Shown here: positions 1-11,774 of the stretch, one piece after another | Numbering within the stretch: the stretch's first letter is position 1 | Layout of the letters: the number at the start of each line of letters is the position of its first letter | The notes under the pieces: model-generated | What the model was told of the DNA's origin: nothing | Database searches by the model: none | Seen by the model: the letters and a program-made list of their open reading frames with translations, nothing else | Position numbers and translations under genes: made by a program | Assembly (NCBI GenBank): GCA_033807775.1 | Contig: CM066312.1 | Location: 29,051,696-29,115,695 of the forward strand | DNA length: 64,000 bases | Origin: Saussurea involucrata | Taxonomy: Eukaryota > Streptophyta > Magnoliopsida > Asterales > Asteraceae | Reading direction: 5' to 3'

Positions 1-116
1 TACTGTAGGTTCACGAACTCTGTTCCTCTGCTGTTTAAAAGATCCATCTTGAATTGTATAGGTGTTTCTGTGGCGTACTTCTGGCAGTCGTACTCCACAA
101 ATAACTTCTTCCTTCC

Positions 117-857
117 CTATAGGTCAAGAAAGACGTATCCAATTTTGGTACTTTGGATGATGGTGTGCGGTTTAATCTCGGCAAAGGAGGGGAAGCTATC
201 ATCTGGGGGTGTGAGCCTGGTTTTCTTGACTCCAAGGTCCAGAGCCACTTGGAAGTCAATCACACTGTAGAACATAAGCTTTTCCCTCATGGCCTTTTTG
301 ATTTCGTCATAGGCCCTTTGGTGTTCTAACCTTTGCATGTAGTTCTTCCTGGCCCAGCTGAAGAGTTCCTGAAGATCATATGGGGAGAAATTTCTCAAGT
401 CTGCGTCAGAGAACTTCATCTGTGATCTATCCTCTCTCAGCACAGTGTAGAGGTTATACCAGAAATTTTTGCACTTTGTATGTGACAGTTTGCAGCTGAA
501 GACATGCTTGATCCTTGACTCTGAGAAAACTTCTTTGACATTCTTGGCTTTGTCTCTGTAGAACCTCTCCCTTTCTTCTTCGATAATGTCTCGGCTAAGA
601 GTAGGATTGGGCAGAGGATCATTAATACCTCTGCTGTAAAGGTATTTGTAGACTACCTCTTCCATGTCATGCATCGGGGGAGGGGGAGGAGGCATAGGTT
701 TCCTCAGAGAATCCATGCTCTTGAGAACTTGAGCTACCCTGTCTTGGGTAGGTTTGGTTTTAGGGTCAAGAATGGGTTGACTCGACAGAGGGGGTTCAAA
801 AGCCCAATCTTCCTCTTCTGGTTTTGGTGTAATGAAAGAGTCGAAAGAGCTCTTCAT
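117..857 (-). pseudogene. Element A accessory ORF, C-terminal domain fragment
   Basis: A 246-codon open stretch corresponds to the last domain of the accessory ORF also seen in D (14012-14998) and B (33523-34490). Shared landmarks are the MKSxFDxFxTPKPE start, a proline run after RKPMP, EEVVYKYLY, LRNFSPYDLQELFSWA, and the MREKL..YS.IDFQ segment. Membrane segments and known catalytic motifs are absent. The reading is open to 117, where the aligned D protein continues for about 80 more residues, so this copy is broken near its C-terminus. Its function is unknown; it is a remnant of a retrotransposon-encoded protein. Confidence 0.8.
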
Positions 858-1403
858 TAGCTTCTTTGTAACTTGAGGTTTAGTCTTCTTTGGTTTCGGA
901 TCTTCTGCAATTTTAGCCTTCCCCTTGTCTTTAGCAGATACCTTAGGTAGGGTTGCCTCTATAGATTTTGTTGGTGGTTTGGTTTTTGGTTCTTCTGCAG
1001 TTTTGGTTGGGGGTTTTGTTGGTGATACGGTTGGTGGGGTGGATGGGGTTTATGTTGTTGTGGACGGTTCGTTGGTTGCCTCTGTTGAATGTTCAAGATG
1101 ATCATTGATCCTGTCTGAGATGGTGAACTGTTTCTTCCATGTAGATCGAGCTTGTTCTTTTTGTAGGTGCTTCTGCTGAAGTTGATTCATTATTTGCTAT
1201 GTGGTTGGTTTGGGTTTGTTCAGGTATCTTCTTGGTTTATGGGCTAGGGTTTTTGTTCTTGGTTTTGGCTGTGGTTGTGCTTCTGTATGTGTGGGTTATG
1301 GTGGATCTTCTACAGTTTGGTTTGTTTCCATAGAGGTTTGTGTTGCCTCTGTGGTCTACTTAGACTTGGGTTGGTTTGGTGATTGGGTTTGGGAAGGTAC
1401 TTG
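858..1403 (-). pseudogene. Element A accessory ORF, Pro/Thr/Lys-rich linker remnant
   Basis: On the minus strand this stretch encodes low-complexity Pro/Thr/Lys/Glu-rich sequence like the linker before the C-terminal domain in D (13460-14000) and B. Stops interrupt it. It ends at the insertion point of element D. No other signal is seen. Confidence 0.6.
1399..1403. repeat. Target-site duplication of element D, left copy (ACTTG)
   Basis: ACTTG directly precedes the TGTTAG start of the 5' LTR. The same five bases follow the 3' LTR at 15885-15889. Five bases is the normal copia target-site length, so D is an intact single insertion. Confidence 0.93.
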
Positions 1404-2102
1404 TGTTAGCTCTAACTTCTATGAAAAGAAGTATTGAAAATTTGGCTAAGTGTAAAACATCGATAGAGCCTCTGCCAAGACACCGAAAGAAAACTCTGCA
1501 GAAGACGTTCACAGAGGACAAGGCCACAGGCCCTCTGTCATACTTGACAGAGCCTCTGTGGTATTGAAGACTTGGAAGACTTTGAAGAATGAAAATTAAG
1601 ACAAAGACATCCGTGCGTCTCACGTGCCTCTGCTGTATGAAGATCCTGAAGATCATTCATACCAGGCGTGCCCTGCTAACTCCATGTGTCAACCTCTGAT
1701 GGGTTACAGCCTTAGTAGAAAACGGCGCACTACATTAACGTTGTACCTGTTGCAGATTCACTATGTTGTCTTTGTACTATTAGTACTTCTTGTCTCCCTA
1801 TTGTCCCCTGTAGAATAGTATAAATAGAAGGCTCATGTTAAGCTCTTCCATTAACTTTTGCACAACACACACACGCGTTAGAGCATAATTCATATTATAC
1901 CTTCGGTGTTCTTGGTGTTCTTTTTTAATGAATACAAAGTGAATCTTTGAGTTAATCTCGCGGTTATTTATAATTTGTTTATTTGATTCCGTGTGTTTTT
2001 CTACCTAAGAATATCTCTTTAGTTCGTTAAAACGCTTCCGCACTCTTATTTGTTTGAACTAATAGATATTTATATCATTGTTGAGTAATATCGGGATCAA
2101 CA
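1404..2102 (+). repeat. Element D 5' LTR
   Basis: The LTR begins TGTTAGCTC and ends GGGATCAACA, a TG...CA pair. It matches 15186-15884 over the full 699 bp. U3 contains at least six CCTCTG/CAGAGG words, including a cluster at 1510-1561 with two palindromic sites about 20 bp apart. The PBS follows two bases downstream. Confidence 0.95.
1819..1826 (+). promoter_or_regulatory. Probable TATA box of the D 5' LTR
   Basis: TATAAATA is followed by GAAGGCTCATG. A TATA element followed by a GAAGNCTCA-like block also occurs on the minus strand of the LTRs of B (32802-32809) and C (25129-25136), which supports a conserved core promoter. Transcription would start about 25-35 bp downstream. Confidence 0.6.
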
Positions 2103-2104
2103 AT

Positions 2105-2117
2105 TGGTATCAGAGCC
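2105..2117 (+). other. Primer binding site of D (initiator tRNA-Met)
   Basis: TGGTATCAGAGCC, followed by A, is complementary to the 3' end of plant initiator tRNA-Met. It lies two bases after the 5' LTR. The untranslated leader from here to 2406 shows nothing else that I recognise. Confidence 0.93.
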
Positions 2118-2406
2118 ATCCTTGATTCTTTATATCAAGAGATCCTCTCTTACAATGATTTTTGGTAGAAACTTGGATTGATTTTAACCTGTTCTTCGTT
2201 TATATCAAACAACCTCTGTTTTTCTGCCATTCTCGACCAGTTCGACTTTGGTAAACTTACAGAACCTGTTTCCTTGGTTAAAACTCTCAATTTTAGTGTA
2301 TTGTTCTTGGTTTTTAAGCTTATAAGCTATTTTCGAAAAATCTGACCCATCATCTGAAAGTTTTCAGTTCATACTCTGTTTTTCTGGTATTTCCAAACCA
2401 TTTAAA

Positions 2407-5400
2407 ATGGCGAACACCAACAACTTCTTCACTGCTGGTTCCCTAACAAAACCACCCACTATGCTCAGAGATGAGTACCCTTAGTGGAAGATATGAATGA
2501 TTCACTTCTTTAAGGGTACTGACAAAGAACTTCTGACCTATATTCGCAATCCTCCACATGTGCCCATGGTCACAGTACCAAGGGTACCTGCCACAGATGA
2601 TACAGCAGAGGTTCCTGAATATGAGAAACCAAAAGCTATGGCTAAATGGTTTGCCACTGACTGGGAGAAATATGAGTTTGCTCAGAAGGCAAAGTGACTT
2701 CTGATAATGGCCATTCCCAATGACCTCTTCCAATCCCTAGATGCATGTAAATCTGCATACGATCTATGGAAGGAACTGGAGAAACAATTGGAGGGACGGG
2801 CCATGACTCAAAAAAATCGCAGAGCCCAATGCATAAACGAAAGTTATGCTTTCAAATCTCTGCCGACAGAGTCTCTGCAGTCAACGTACGACAGGTTTAA
2901 CTCTCTGATAAACAAGTGGAAGAAGTTTGGGATCCACATAACTTCTGAGGAGAACAACATCATGTTCCTAAAAAGCCTCAACGAAGAATGGCTCCAACTG
3001 TCTATATATCTGCAAACTAATCTAGAATTAGACACCTGGACTCTGTTAGACCTCTATGGAACTTTGACAGCCCAAGAACCACAAATCGCCCAGGCAAAAG
3101 CCCAAACCGCTGGGCCCCTTGCACTTGTTGGAAAGTCTACAGAAGCTAAAGAAAACCGAAGAAGGAGAAAGCTGTGGAGGAAAAGAAGGAGAAGAAGAAG
3201 AAGGTGATTATTGTTGATAGTGATGAGGAAGGGTTGTTAGAGGAGGAGGAGGCAACAATGGCCTCAATAGCTAAATCTTTAGCTCTGTTGACAAAGGAGT
3301 TCGGTAGAGGATACAGAAAGAAGACGGGTTATGAACGTGATGGGAGAGATGATAGAGGAGAGAAGTACGAGTCAAGAAACCAGGGAAGAGATGGTTCGAA
3401 CGACCAACAGAGGTCGAATGACAGAGGTGACAGAGGTGGTGACCAATAGAGGTTAGGCGACAGAGCTGGCAATGCTTCCCAGAACCAGGGATGCTTCAAT
3501 TGTGGCAAGCCAGGCCACTATGCTGCTGACTGCAGGAGCAAACCGAACCGCCCTTAGAGGGATTCTACTTTCTACAAAAAGAAGGCAGAATATTATGCTC
3601 AGAAGTCGCTCATGGTGGAGCAAGAGAACTAGTTGTCAGACGAATCCTTTGATGAAGGTGACAAGAAGAACGCCTTGTTCTGTGGAATGGCAGAGGTCAG
3701 CTCCTCAGAATCTGATAGTGAGGTATCCACTTCTTACTCTATCTCAAATGAAAGCGAAGAAAATTTTCTTAAACTAACAGAAGATTACACTGAACTAAAA
3801 AGGACTTGTGAGGGTATTTAGAAAAAACTTGCATTCTTTGAGACAGAAGCCAGATTTCTCACTCAAGAAAAGGCAAATATATCTTTGGAAATGAAGAGAT
3901 TGAAACCAATTGGCACAAACATTTAAATCCTTTAAAAGAAAAGATATCCGAACTCAACTCTGCCTTAAAAGCTAAATCAAAAGAACAAATGGATGTTGAG
4001 AGCGACATAATGAATATCCTTGCTCTTAAACACTATTTTCAAAAGGAAAGAGAAGTCCTTCATCAAGACTTACTCAACAGAGACCTCTTAATCAGAAAAT
4101 ATCAAGATGCACAAGAGGTGTATGAAAAAATCAATACACAAATAGGCAGAAGGGGAATTGGCTTCTGTGATATAGATCCATATACTGGAACCAAAAGAGA
4201 CAACTCCCTTTCTTCTCTATTTTGTATTGGAAGTACTAGAAAATCCGGTTTTCCAAATTTACTCTCTGTCAGCAAAAGGCAAAAAGTCTCTGGGGAACCT
4301 CACAAGAGGAAACCTCTGAAAATGATAAATGTGTGGTTTGAAAACACAGATTTACCACAACCAGCCTCTGTCAAAATAGAATCCAAACCTAAGAGATATC
4401 TAAACACTCAAGATCAGATAGGAATCTTCAAGTTTGGTGGCCCCGAGACTCAATCCCAGGTTGCTTTTGTTTGCTCTATAGATTATGAGACAAAACTATC
4501 AGCAGAGGCACCTGAGTTTTTGCGTGCGTCTTCAGAAGAAAAACTGACTCATATTTCTGAAAAGGAATTATTGGAAATCGGTAAAAACAATTTTTATGAC
4601 AACCCCAGTACTTCCTATGATATTCAAAATCTCTCTGAGGAAACCGAGATGAATATTTTTGTTGACTTAGAAGATATTCCCGAAAGAAAGGAAGAAAGCG
4701 AGTATGACACTTGCTCATAAAATCCATCCTCTGTCGACAGAGATCACAATGACTCAACCTCCGTATATGAGGACGACTCATCCTCTGACGACTCTGAGTC
4801 TGATTCAATTGAATTAGAAATAGTTCCTTGTGAATCAGAGGGATTTAAACTTCCCTCTGGAATTCTTAACAGAACCATACCTCCTAAGGAGAAAATCACA
4901 AGTGTTCCTATTTGCCCGGATTTTTTGGACATGTGCATACAAGGCAAAACCTCTCTTTAGCTTGAGAAAATCAAACTTGAAAAGGAAAAATCCTCTCAAT
5001 GTTCAAAAGAACCTAAACCTTTTAGGCCTTTTCAAGAAAAATTAACTTGGCAACAAAAGGGTAACTGTGTTAAAAATAACAAGTATTTTACTTCTGTGAC
5101 AGTGAAACCTGTAGAAGTTCACCACAGAAGAAGGGGTCCACAGAAGGCTACTCTCCACAGAGATTTTTCAAAAAGGAAATCTAGTCTACATAGGTCTTCT
5201 TGTAATAGGAAGTCAGATGCTAGAATAGACCGTAATAATAAAACTTCTGTACCCTGTTTCAGTGTTTTTAATGAAAAGTTCAAGCAAATTTCTTCGCACA
5301 TTCATTATTGTCTTTGTTTTGAACTTATGCATCAATTGAACCAACACTTCTCTAGCCCAAACTGTTTCCTCTCTTTACCCAAAAGGAATGCAAAATCTAT

Positions 5401-5524
5401 GGGAAAGAAGAAACAAAATGGTTCTTCAACAGAAGTTAAAACCAAACCTAAGGATGCCTAGGCAACCTTGAAGACCTCTTGCAAAGCTAGACCCATTTGG
5501 ATATGGGTACCTAAAAATCTCTGA
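2407..5524 (+). pseudogene. gag: Element D gag
   Basis: The ATG at 2407 opens a Sirevirus-like Gag (MANTNNFF...). In-frame stops follow at 2482-2484 and 2494-2496, and the reading then moves through three frames (2497-3207, 3174-3821, 3989-5461). The conserved middle region reads YDLWKELEKQLEG and LKSLNEEW. A basic/acidic segment follows, then one CCHC zinc knuckle at 3492-3533 (CFNCGKPGHYAADC), which would bind the RNA genome. A long Ser/Glu/Lys-rich tail of this size is typical of the Sirevirus group. The tail ends in the motif WVPK followed by a stop at 5522-5524, a position also closed in A and B. The gene is non-functional. Confidence 0.85.
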
Positions 5525-5545
5525 TTATTTATACAGAAGCAGTAT

Positions 5546-7345
5546 GTGCCGATCTGGTATCTAGACTCCGGGTGCTCGCGGCACATGACTGGCTACAGAG
5601 GTCTACTATCCTCTTACAAAGATAAATTAGATGGAGGATCTGTAACCTTTGGCGACAACAAGAAGGGATATATAAAAGGCTATGGAATCATCAAAAAGGA
5701 AAACATAACAGTTTGCAAAGTTGCACATGTGGATGGCCTTAAGCATAATCTTCTAAGTGTTAGCCAACTTTGTGATACTGGTTTCGACGTTATGTTCAAA
5801 AGAACTTTTTGTTCTCTGCAAGGAGAAGATACAGGAGTCGAACTTCTGTGGGCTGAACGAAAAGGTGATTTGTACCTTATGAGCTTTAGTGTCAAGAACA
5901 AGAAAGACAAGCTCTGCCTTGTTGCCTGTAAAAATGAAGAAGCATGGTTATGGCATAACAGGTTCTGCCATCTGAACTTTCATACTCTTGATAAGCTTGA
6001 TCTTGTAAAAGGTCTGCCAACTGTTAAATTCAGCAAAGATCATTTATGCTCATCCTATGAAATGGGTAACCTCAAAAGAGCTTCCTAAAAAGGCAAGACT
6101 GATGTGTCTTGTCCTAGGCCTCTGCATATGCTTCATGTTGACCTCTGCGGTCCAATTGCTACACATAGCCTAGGAGGTAAGAAATATATACTGGTGTTGA
6201 TCGATGAATACTCGAGATATACATGAGTAGAATTTGTCAGAAAGAAACCAGTTGTTCCTAACATTCTGATAAACCTAATGAAAAGAATCCAGGTTCTATA
6301 TGAGTGCAGGATTCTAAAGTTAATAAGCGACAAGGGCACATAATTCAAAAACTCTGTCATTGAAGCTTACCTTACAGAAGAAGGCATATCTCAGAACTTT
6401 TCTGTTGCACGCATCCCACAACAGAACGGAGTGGTTGAACGAAAGAGCCGCACACTTTTGGAGGCTGAAAGAACTATGCTAACAGCATCTGGATTGCCAA
6501 TCTCTTTCTGGGCATAAACCTTATCAACCTCGTGTTATACCCAAAATCGATCTATAATAGTCAAAAGGCACATCAAGACACCTTACCACTTGATCAAGAA
6601 AAGGCAACCGAACATCAAGTTCTTCCATGTATTTGGATGCAAGTGCTTTGTCCTAAACGACAGAGAAGCAAGAGGTAAGTTCCAGGTGAAACAAGATGAA
6701 GGCAAGTTCATTGGGTACTCTGCCACCTCAAAGGCTTACAGAGATTATCTTATGCGATCACGAACAATTGTGGAGAGTATCAATGTCTCTTTTCACGATT
6801 CTTTTCAGAAGACTTCTGAACAAATCAGTTCAGAACTCGGTTTGAAAAAGGAATCCTCTGGCATCTCAAAGACAAGAGAAGCAGACCTAAATCTGCTATT
6901 TGAAGAGAAGTTCCATGATGATATTGATCCCTCGGCTGGAGCCGTCAGAGCCTCTGGAGAAACATCTTCTGCAAACCAGACTAAGTCATGTATATCTCTA
7001 TCTGTTCCGTTAAATACTTCATCCTCTTTTGTAAATCGTGCAGATGCAAGTGCTGAGGGGGAGCGAACAGAAGATGATACAAGTAAAGATTCAACCACAG
7101 AGGCACTGGAAATACCTACTCCAGCAACTACAGAGGAAGCAATACTAGAGGAAAACGAGGATTCGGTCTCAATATCCTTAGAGGAATCAATTCCAACTCT
7201 TATCCCAATACCTCCACAAGTTGAAGAACCAAGTTCATGCACAAAAGTTCCTTCCACTACAGAGGTTGCACCAGAACAACCATGTGCAACCTCAGAAGCT
7301 CAACCTGATGCCACTAATGACCATCTTCCAAGGACGACAAAGTAG
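5546..7345 (+). pseudogene. pol: Element D protease and integrase
   Basis: The aspartic protease motif WYLDSGCSRHMTG starts at about 5555, with the catalytic Asp at 5564-5566. The integrase zinc-binding region (WLWHNRFCHLNFHTLDKL...HLC) lies at about 5944-6070. The catalytic core follows at about 6133-6515, with HVDLCGP, ISDKGT and NGVVERK marking the three acidic positions. At least four in-frame stops (first at 6086-6088, last near 6516) destroy the core. The open C-terminal part (6590-7345) holds the conserved FGCKCFVLND block, then a Ser/Thr/Glu-rich tail full of CAGAGG words. All segments keep one frame. Confidence 0.88.
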
Positions 7346-7447
7346 ACGAAAAGCCATCCTCAGAGCCAAATAATCGACGAACCTTCTGAGAAAGTCAAGA
7401 CAAGATCAGCCACTGCTAACTTTTGTTTCTTTACAAATTTTATCAGT

Positions 7448-8964
7448 GTGATCGAACCCAAACGAGTTTCTGAAGCCCTAGATGACCCAAACTGGGTAGA
7501 TGCAATTCAAGAAGAGCTTCTACAGTTTGAGAGAAACAAGATATGGACCCTAGATCCTCTTCCAAGAGGAAAACAAGCCATAGGGACTAAATGGTTATTT
7601 AGAAACAAAAAGAATGAGGATGGGGTGGTCATTAGAAACAAGGTGAGATTGGTGGCCAATGGATATTGCCAAGCAGAAGGCATTGATTACGATGAGACTT
7701 TTGCCCCTCTCGCATGGCTAGAAGCAATAAGAATCTTCTTAGCCACGCAACCCACAGAGGTTTCAAAGTTTTTCAAATGGATGTAAAATCTGCCTTTCTG
7801 AATGGTCAAATTCAAGAAGAAGTATCCGTCCAGCAGCCACCAGGGTTCGAAAGTGCCAAGTACCCAAACCATGTTTACTTCCTTGACAAAGCTCTATATG
7901 GACTAAAACAGGCTCCAAGAGCATGGTACGAACGCCTTTCAACCTTCCTCCTTGTTAACAATTTCGAAAGAGGTACAACCGACACTACTTTGTTTTATAA
8001 AAAAGGTGAAGAGATTCTACTTATACAGATCTATGTGGACGAAATTATTTTTGGTTCTACAAATGCAAAACACTGCCCAGATTTTGAAAAACACACGCAG
8101 CGTGAGTTTGAAATGAGTATGATGGGAGAACTAAACTTCTTCCTAGGACTCCAAGTCAAACAATCATCGGAAGGAATTTTTATAAATCAAGCTAAATATG
8201 TCTCTGACATTCTTTCAAAATTCAATCTCTCTGATGCCTCTGTCATGAAGACCCCCATGTCCACTGGAAATAAGCTACATTCAGATCCAGGTGAAAAGTC
8301 TGTAGAGTGCAAGCTCTACAGACGCATGATTAGGTCTCTTTTATACCTAACTGCAAGTAGACCTGATATAATGTATGCCACATGCCTCTGTGCAAGATAT
8401 CAAGCTACCCCAAAGGAATCCCACCTTCTTGCTGTAAAGAGGATCTCCAGATACCTAAAGGGAATCAAAAATCTTGGCCTCTGGTATCCGAAGAACTCTG
8501 GCTTTGATCTTATGGCCTACACAGATTCAGATTATGGAGGATGCAAGCTTGACCGAAAAAGTACCTCTGGGAGTTGTCAATTCCTGGGTGGTAAAATTGT
8601 CAGCTGGACTTCAAAGAAGCATAACTGTGTATCGACGTCTACAGCAAAAGCTGAATATGTTGTTGTTGCTAGCTGTTGCTCCCAGGTTCTGTTGATGCGA
8701 ACTCAGCTAAAGGACTACGGTTACAACATATATAAGATGCACATCCTATGTGATTCAAAAAGTGCCATTGCAATCTCTACCAATCCCGTACAGCACTCCA
8801 AAACAAAGCATATCGATATCCGTTACAACTTTCTGAAGCATCATGTTGAACAAGGCACAATCGAGATGTACTTTGTGTCAACGGAATTTTATCTTGCAGA
8901 CTTATTCACCAAGGCACTCGATCAGACAAGATTCCTTTTATTGGTGGTAAGCTTGGTATGCTAA
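7448..8964 (+). pseudogene. pol: Element D reverse transcriptase and RNase H
   Basis: The RT begins near IEPKRVSEALDDPNW. A one-base loss near 7740 shifts the reading frame between RIFLA and HRGFKV. The catalytic YVDD box reads Y-V-D-E here (8032-8043), a substitution at a metal-binding Asp. RNase H follows with YTDSDYGG, DRKSTSG and the final DSKSA and KHIDIRY blocks. The conserved STAEAEY reads STAKAEY (8638-8658), which changes another acidic site. The end is frameshifted relative to B. Both enzymes would be inactive. Confidence 0.9.
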
Positions 8965-9070
8965 ACATGAGTTGATGTCTCTGTATGTATGACTTGATCC
9001 TCTTGCAGATATGTATATATTTAAACTCTTTTGTATGTAAATTCCTTATCACCAAAAGTTATGTATCCAA

Positions 9071-9126
9071 CACAGCCTCTGTGGGAGTTCTGAGAGCCTC
9101 TGACTATCTCCACAGAGCCTCTGGTG
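9071..9126 (+). repeat. Triple CAGAG/CTCTG palindrome array of D
   Basis: Three imperfect palindromes (ACAGCCTCTGTG, GAGAGCCTCTGA, CACAGAGCCTCTGG) are centred near 9077, 9097 and 9118, about 20 and 21 bp apart. Equivalent triplets lie at 20494-20550 in A and 39961-40018 in B, always just after pol. Confidence 0.75.
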
Positions 9127-9178
9127 AGTTTGACCTATGTTCTATGCACTACTTATCTCATTTGATCCAAGCACAGGT

Positions 9179-9316
9179 CAAGGGGGAGCAGAAGGAGACC
9201 TTGAATTAATCTACAGAAGTTGTTAATTCAAGGGGGAGCCAAAGAAGAATAGTGGTCAGCCAAATCCACAGAAGTCAGGTAGTTTGAAGAGCAAAGAAGA
9301 ATCAAAGGGAGAATGT
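9179..9316 (+). repeat. PPT-like purine repeats downstream of D pol
   Basis: CAAGGGGGAGC occurs at 9179 and 9229, and a weaker CAAAGGGAGAA at about 9303. These resemble the polypurine tract that primes plus-strand synthesis, but they lie about 6 kb upstream of the 3' LTR. Several PPT-like copies downstream of pol are a described trait of Sireviruses. Confidence 0.7.
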
Positions 9317-10002
9317 CTCGCACAAAACCTTTTTCCAAAACAGTTTTCTAAGGCACCAATTTCCAAATATGTCCTAGACACACAGTTTAAAACATTAAAA
9401 ACCTTGGACGATCGAAAAGCTTTATGAGCTCTCCGTTATTAGAAATTTTCGATCATAGAGCCTCTGCGGAGCTCAGCTGCGCTTCTGTAAGCCAGAGCCT
9501 CTGTAACTTCAAATTTCAACACAGAGACTCTATCGATCAATTCCAATGTCTTTTCAAACGTTTTGGTAAAGGTGCATGCTCAGAGGACATAAAAAAAGGT
9601 TTCAAATCACAGAGCTCATTCCACCACGGAATTCTGTAAGATGTGGGATATTTCTGAAGGTGACACACATTTGAGAATAGAGACGCCCACGCGCTCAGAA
9701 TTAATGGGCCGCGCACGACGTCTGATCGTGCTCTAACAACTCTGACATGGCACGTTTTCACTGGACGTACATGCCACACGTTCCTCTAATACGTTGCACC
9801 CAGCTGTTGTACTCGATTGCGGGCCCCAATGGTTTATCAAATTGTTACTATTAACCTCTTCAGATTCTACCTCCGTTAAAACCTATAAAACCCCTCTTAC
9901 CATCTTCTTCATTCCTTTACGATTCTCTCTCAAATACCTCCGGCGAACAGTGAAATACCTGCAACTTCCTTCTTTCCACTTCATTTCTTCAAGATTTTAG
10001 CA

Positions 10003-11733
10003 ATGGCTTCCACCAGAAACTCACCGGCGACATTCCCTGCTCACTCTGAGCACTCACAACACCGAACCAGGGGCACAAATCCTGAACATGAACAAGGTGA
10101 ATCTATTGATTTCACTCCGACCACTCACCTGCAGTTATTTCTCGAAAATGAGCATTTCGAGAACTCATTACCCCTCAAACCCAACAACCACTTCCTTGTG
10201 CCCTCAAGAACAACTTTTGGAGCTGAACATGCCATTCTTCTGAATATCCTTGAAAACCACCCATTGAACACCCTACTCACCAAAAACGTCACTTGCATCC
10301 CTGGCAGATACCTGAACCAGTTCTGGCAAAGCTGTTATTATGATTCAGAATCAAAGGAAATCATAGGTTACATCTCTAAACCTGATAAATCCAAAAACAT
10401 AAAGCTCAAGTTTAACCGAACCATGCTGTCTCTGGAGTTTAATCTGCCCATAAGAGGGCTTTTAGGGATTAAGGAGTATGCGGAAATCCCATCTGATAGA
10501 GAGCTCTGCGACTTTGCAGAGATGTTGGGATACAAGACCCACTTGAACCAAAGGAATGACTTCAGACGAAACCGATTCCCACCTCTTTGGAATGCCTTAT
10601 TCTCGATCCTCAACAGATGCCTCACAGGCAAAGTAGCGAGTCCAGATCAAACCTCACACCAAATCCTTGCCATAATGTACGGGGTTTATTATGACTTACC
10701 CCTTGACTTTGCAGCGCTGATGATGCAAGAGCTTGTGAACACAATTGATCGTCGCATTTCAACACAGAAGGCCATGGGTCCAAATGGTCAAGATCTCCAT
10801 GCCCTACAGTTCCAGAGGACTATCGGAGTCATTCTGGAACCTCTGCTTCAAATCAATAACTGGCCAATGGAAGGGCCTATTGTCAAAACTTACCTCATTG
10901 CAAGAATGACAGCCACAAAACACGCAGAGGGGTATGCGATCTGCAGACCTCTGACAGCCAAACTTCTGACCTACGCGACAGATGACCAACTTAGATTAGA
11001 TTACATACGCGATCACAGGACTCCAGAACCTAGTCCTGCGACACCCTCACGTTTAGGAATCCCCCTTGGAACCATAGTGGTAGAAAGAATGAGCCCCGAA
11101 GAGCACGCAGAAGTTATGGTCAAACACGAGCACAAACTTGCCAAGATTCGTCTACAGAGGTAAAAGATGATCTCCTCTGTATCCACGACAAAGACAACCA
11201 TCCCCTCCAAGGTACAAAAGGCCCTCAGAGAAAAGAAACCTATAGAGGGAACCTCTTCGAGTGCTGTACAAATCCCCCAACCTCCACCAGAAATGGTTGT
11301 TGCATCCTCTGCACCCCCTCCTCCAAAAGAGAAGATGAAACGCAAGACTAAATCTTCTGAGGAGGGAGCCCCCAAGCCCAAGAGGAAAAAGGCTAAGAAA
11401 CCCAAGACTCCTCTGCAAACTATCGTAGAGGAAGTCGTTCCAAAAGAAGCAGCTGCTGAACAACCTCTGCCATCCCCCACTTCCATCCATTATGCAGAGG
11501 AGGCTGACTTCTCTGCATTCATCCAAAGGCCTGACATTGCCGAATCTCTAGATACCTCCATATGGAATGCAGAGGCCCACCTAGAGTTCCACTCTGAACA
11601 AGCCCAAATGGACTCCACTATGCCAGAGGTAAACTCTGACCCAGAGGAACATGGTGACCAGTTTCCCTCTCCTCCGAGCTATGATCCAGAACTACAGAAC
11701 ACAGAGGAGATGATTGAAACTGAAGATACTTAG
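10003..11733 (+). pseudogene. Element D accessory ORF, N-terminal domain and basic linker
   Basis: The ATG at 10003 is the same start as in A (19552) and B (38645). The first 386 codons form a globular-looking domain with GRYLNQFWQSC, KFNRTMxSLEFNLP, FPPLWNxLFSILNRCLTGK and IMYGVYYDLPLDFA, all shared with A and B. A stop at 11161-11163 is followed in frame by 188 more codons, Pro/Glu/Ser-rich with a lysine-rich, nuclear-localisation-like KPKRKKAKKPK stretch near 11368-11400. No signal peptide or transmembrane segment is seen, so an envelope role is not supported. The domain is not one I can name. The mRNA would be the element transcript or a spliced subgenomic form (inference). Confidence 0.75.
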
Positions 11734-11774
11734 GTAGAAGTACAATCTAAGCTAGAATCCCCATTTTAGGATGT

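Larger units (their letters stand above)
8965..10002 (+). other. Spacer between pol and accessory ORF of D
   Basis: No gene lies here. From left to right there is a cluster of three CAGAG/CTCTG palindromes (9071-9126), PPT-like purine repeats (9179-9316) and a second cluster of CCTCTG sites (9456-9530). An AT-rich stretch precedes the ATG at 10003. Elements A and B have the same order in their spacers. Confidence 0.8.

Noticed and set aside
2105..2117. tRNA-Met gene
   Set aside because: Only the 13-14 bases complementary to the tRNA 3' end are present, as a primer binding site. The same holds at 27339 and 48184.
11013..11526. Hydrophobic minus-strand frames that look like membrane proteins
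   Set aside because: They are antisense shadows of the Lys/Glu-rich linker of the D accessory ORF; the complement of Lys and Glu codons reads as Phe and Leu.
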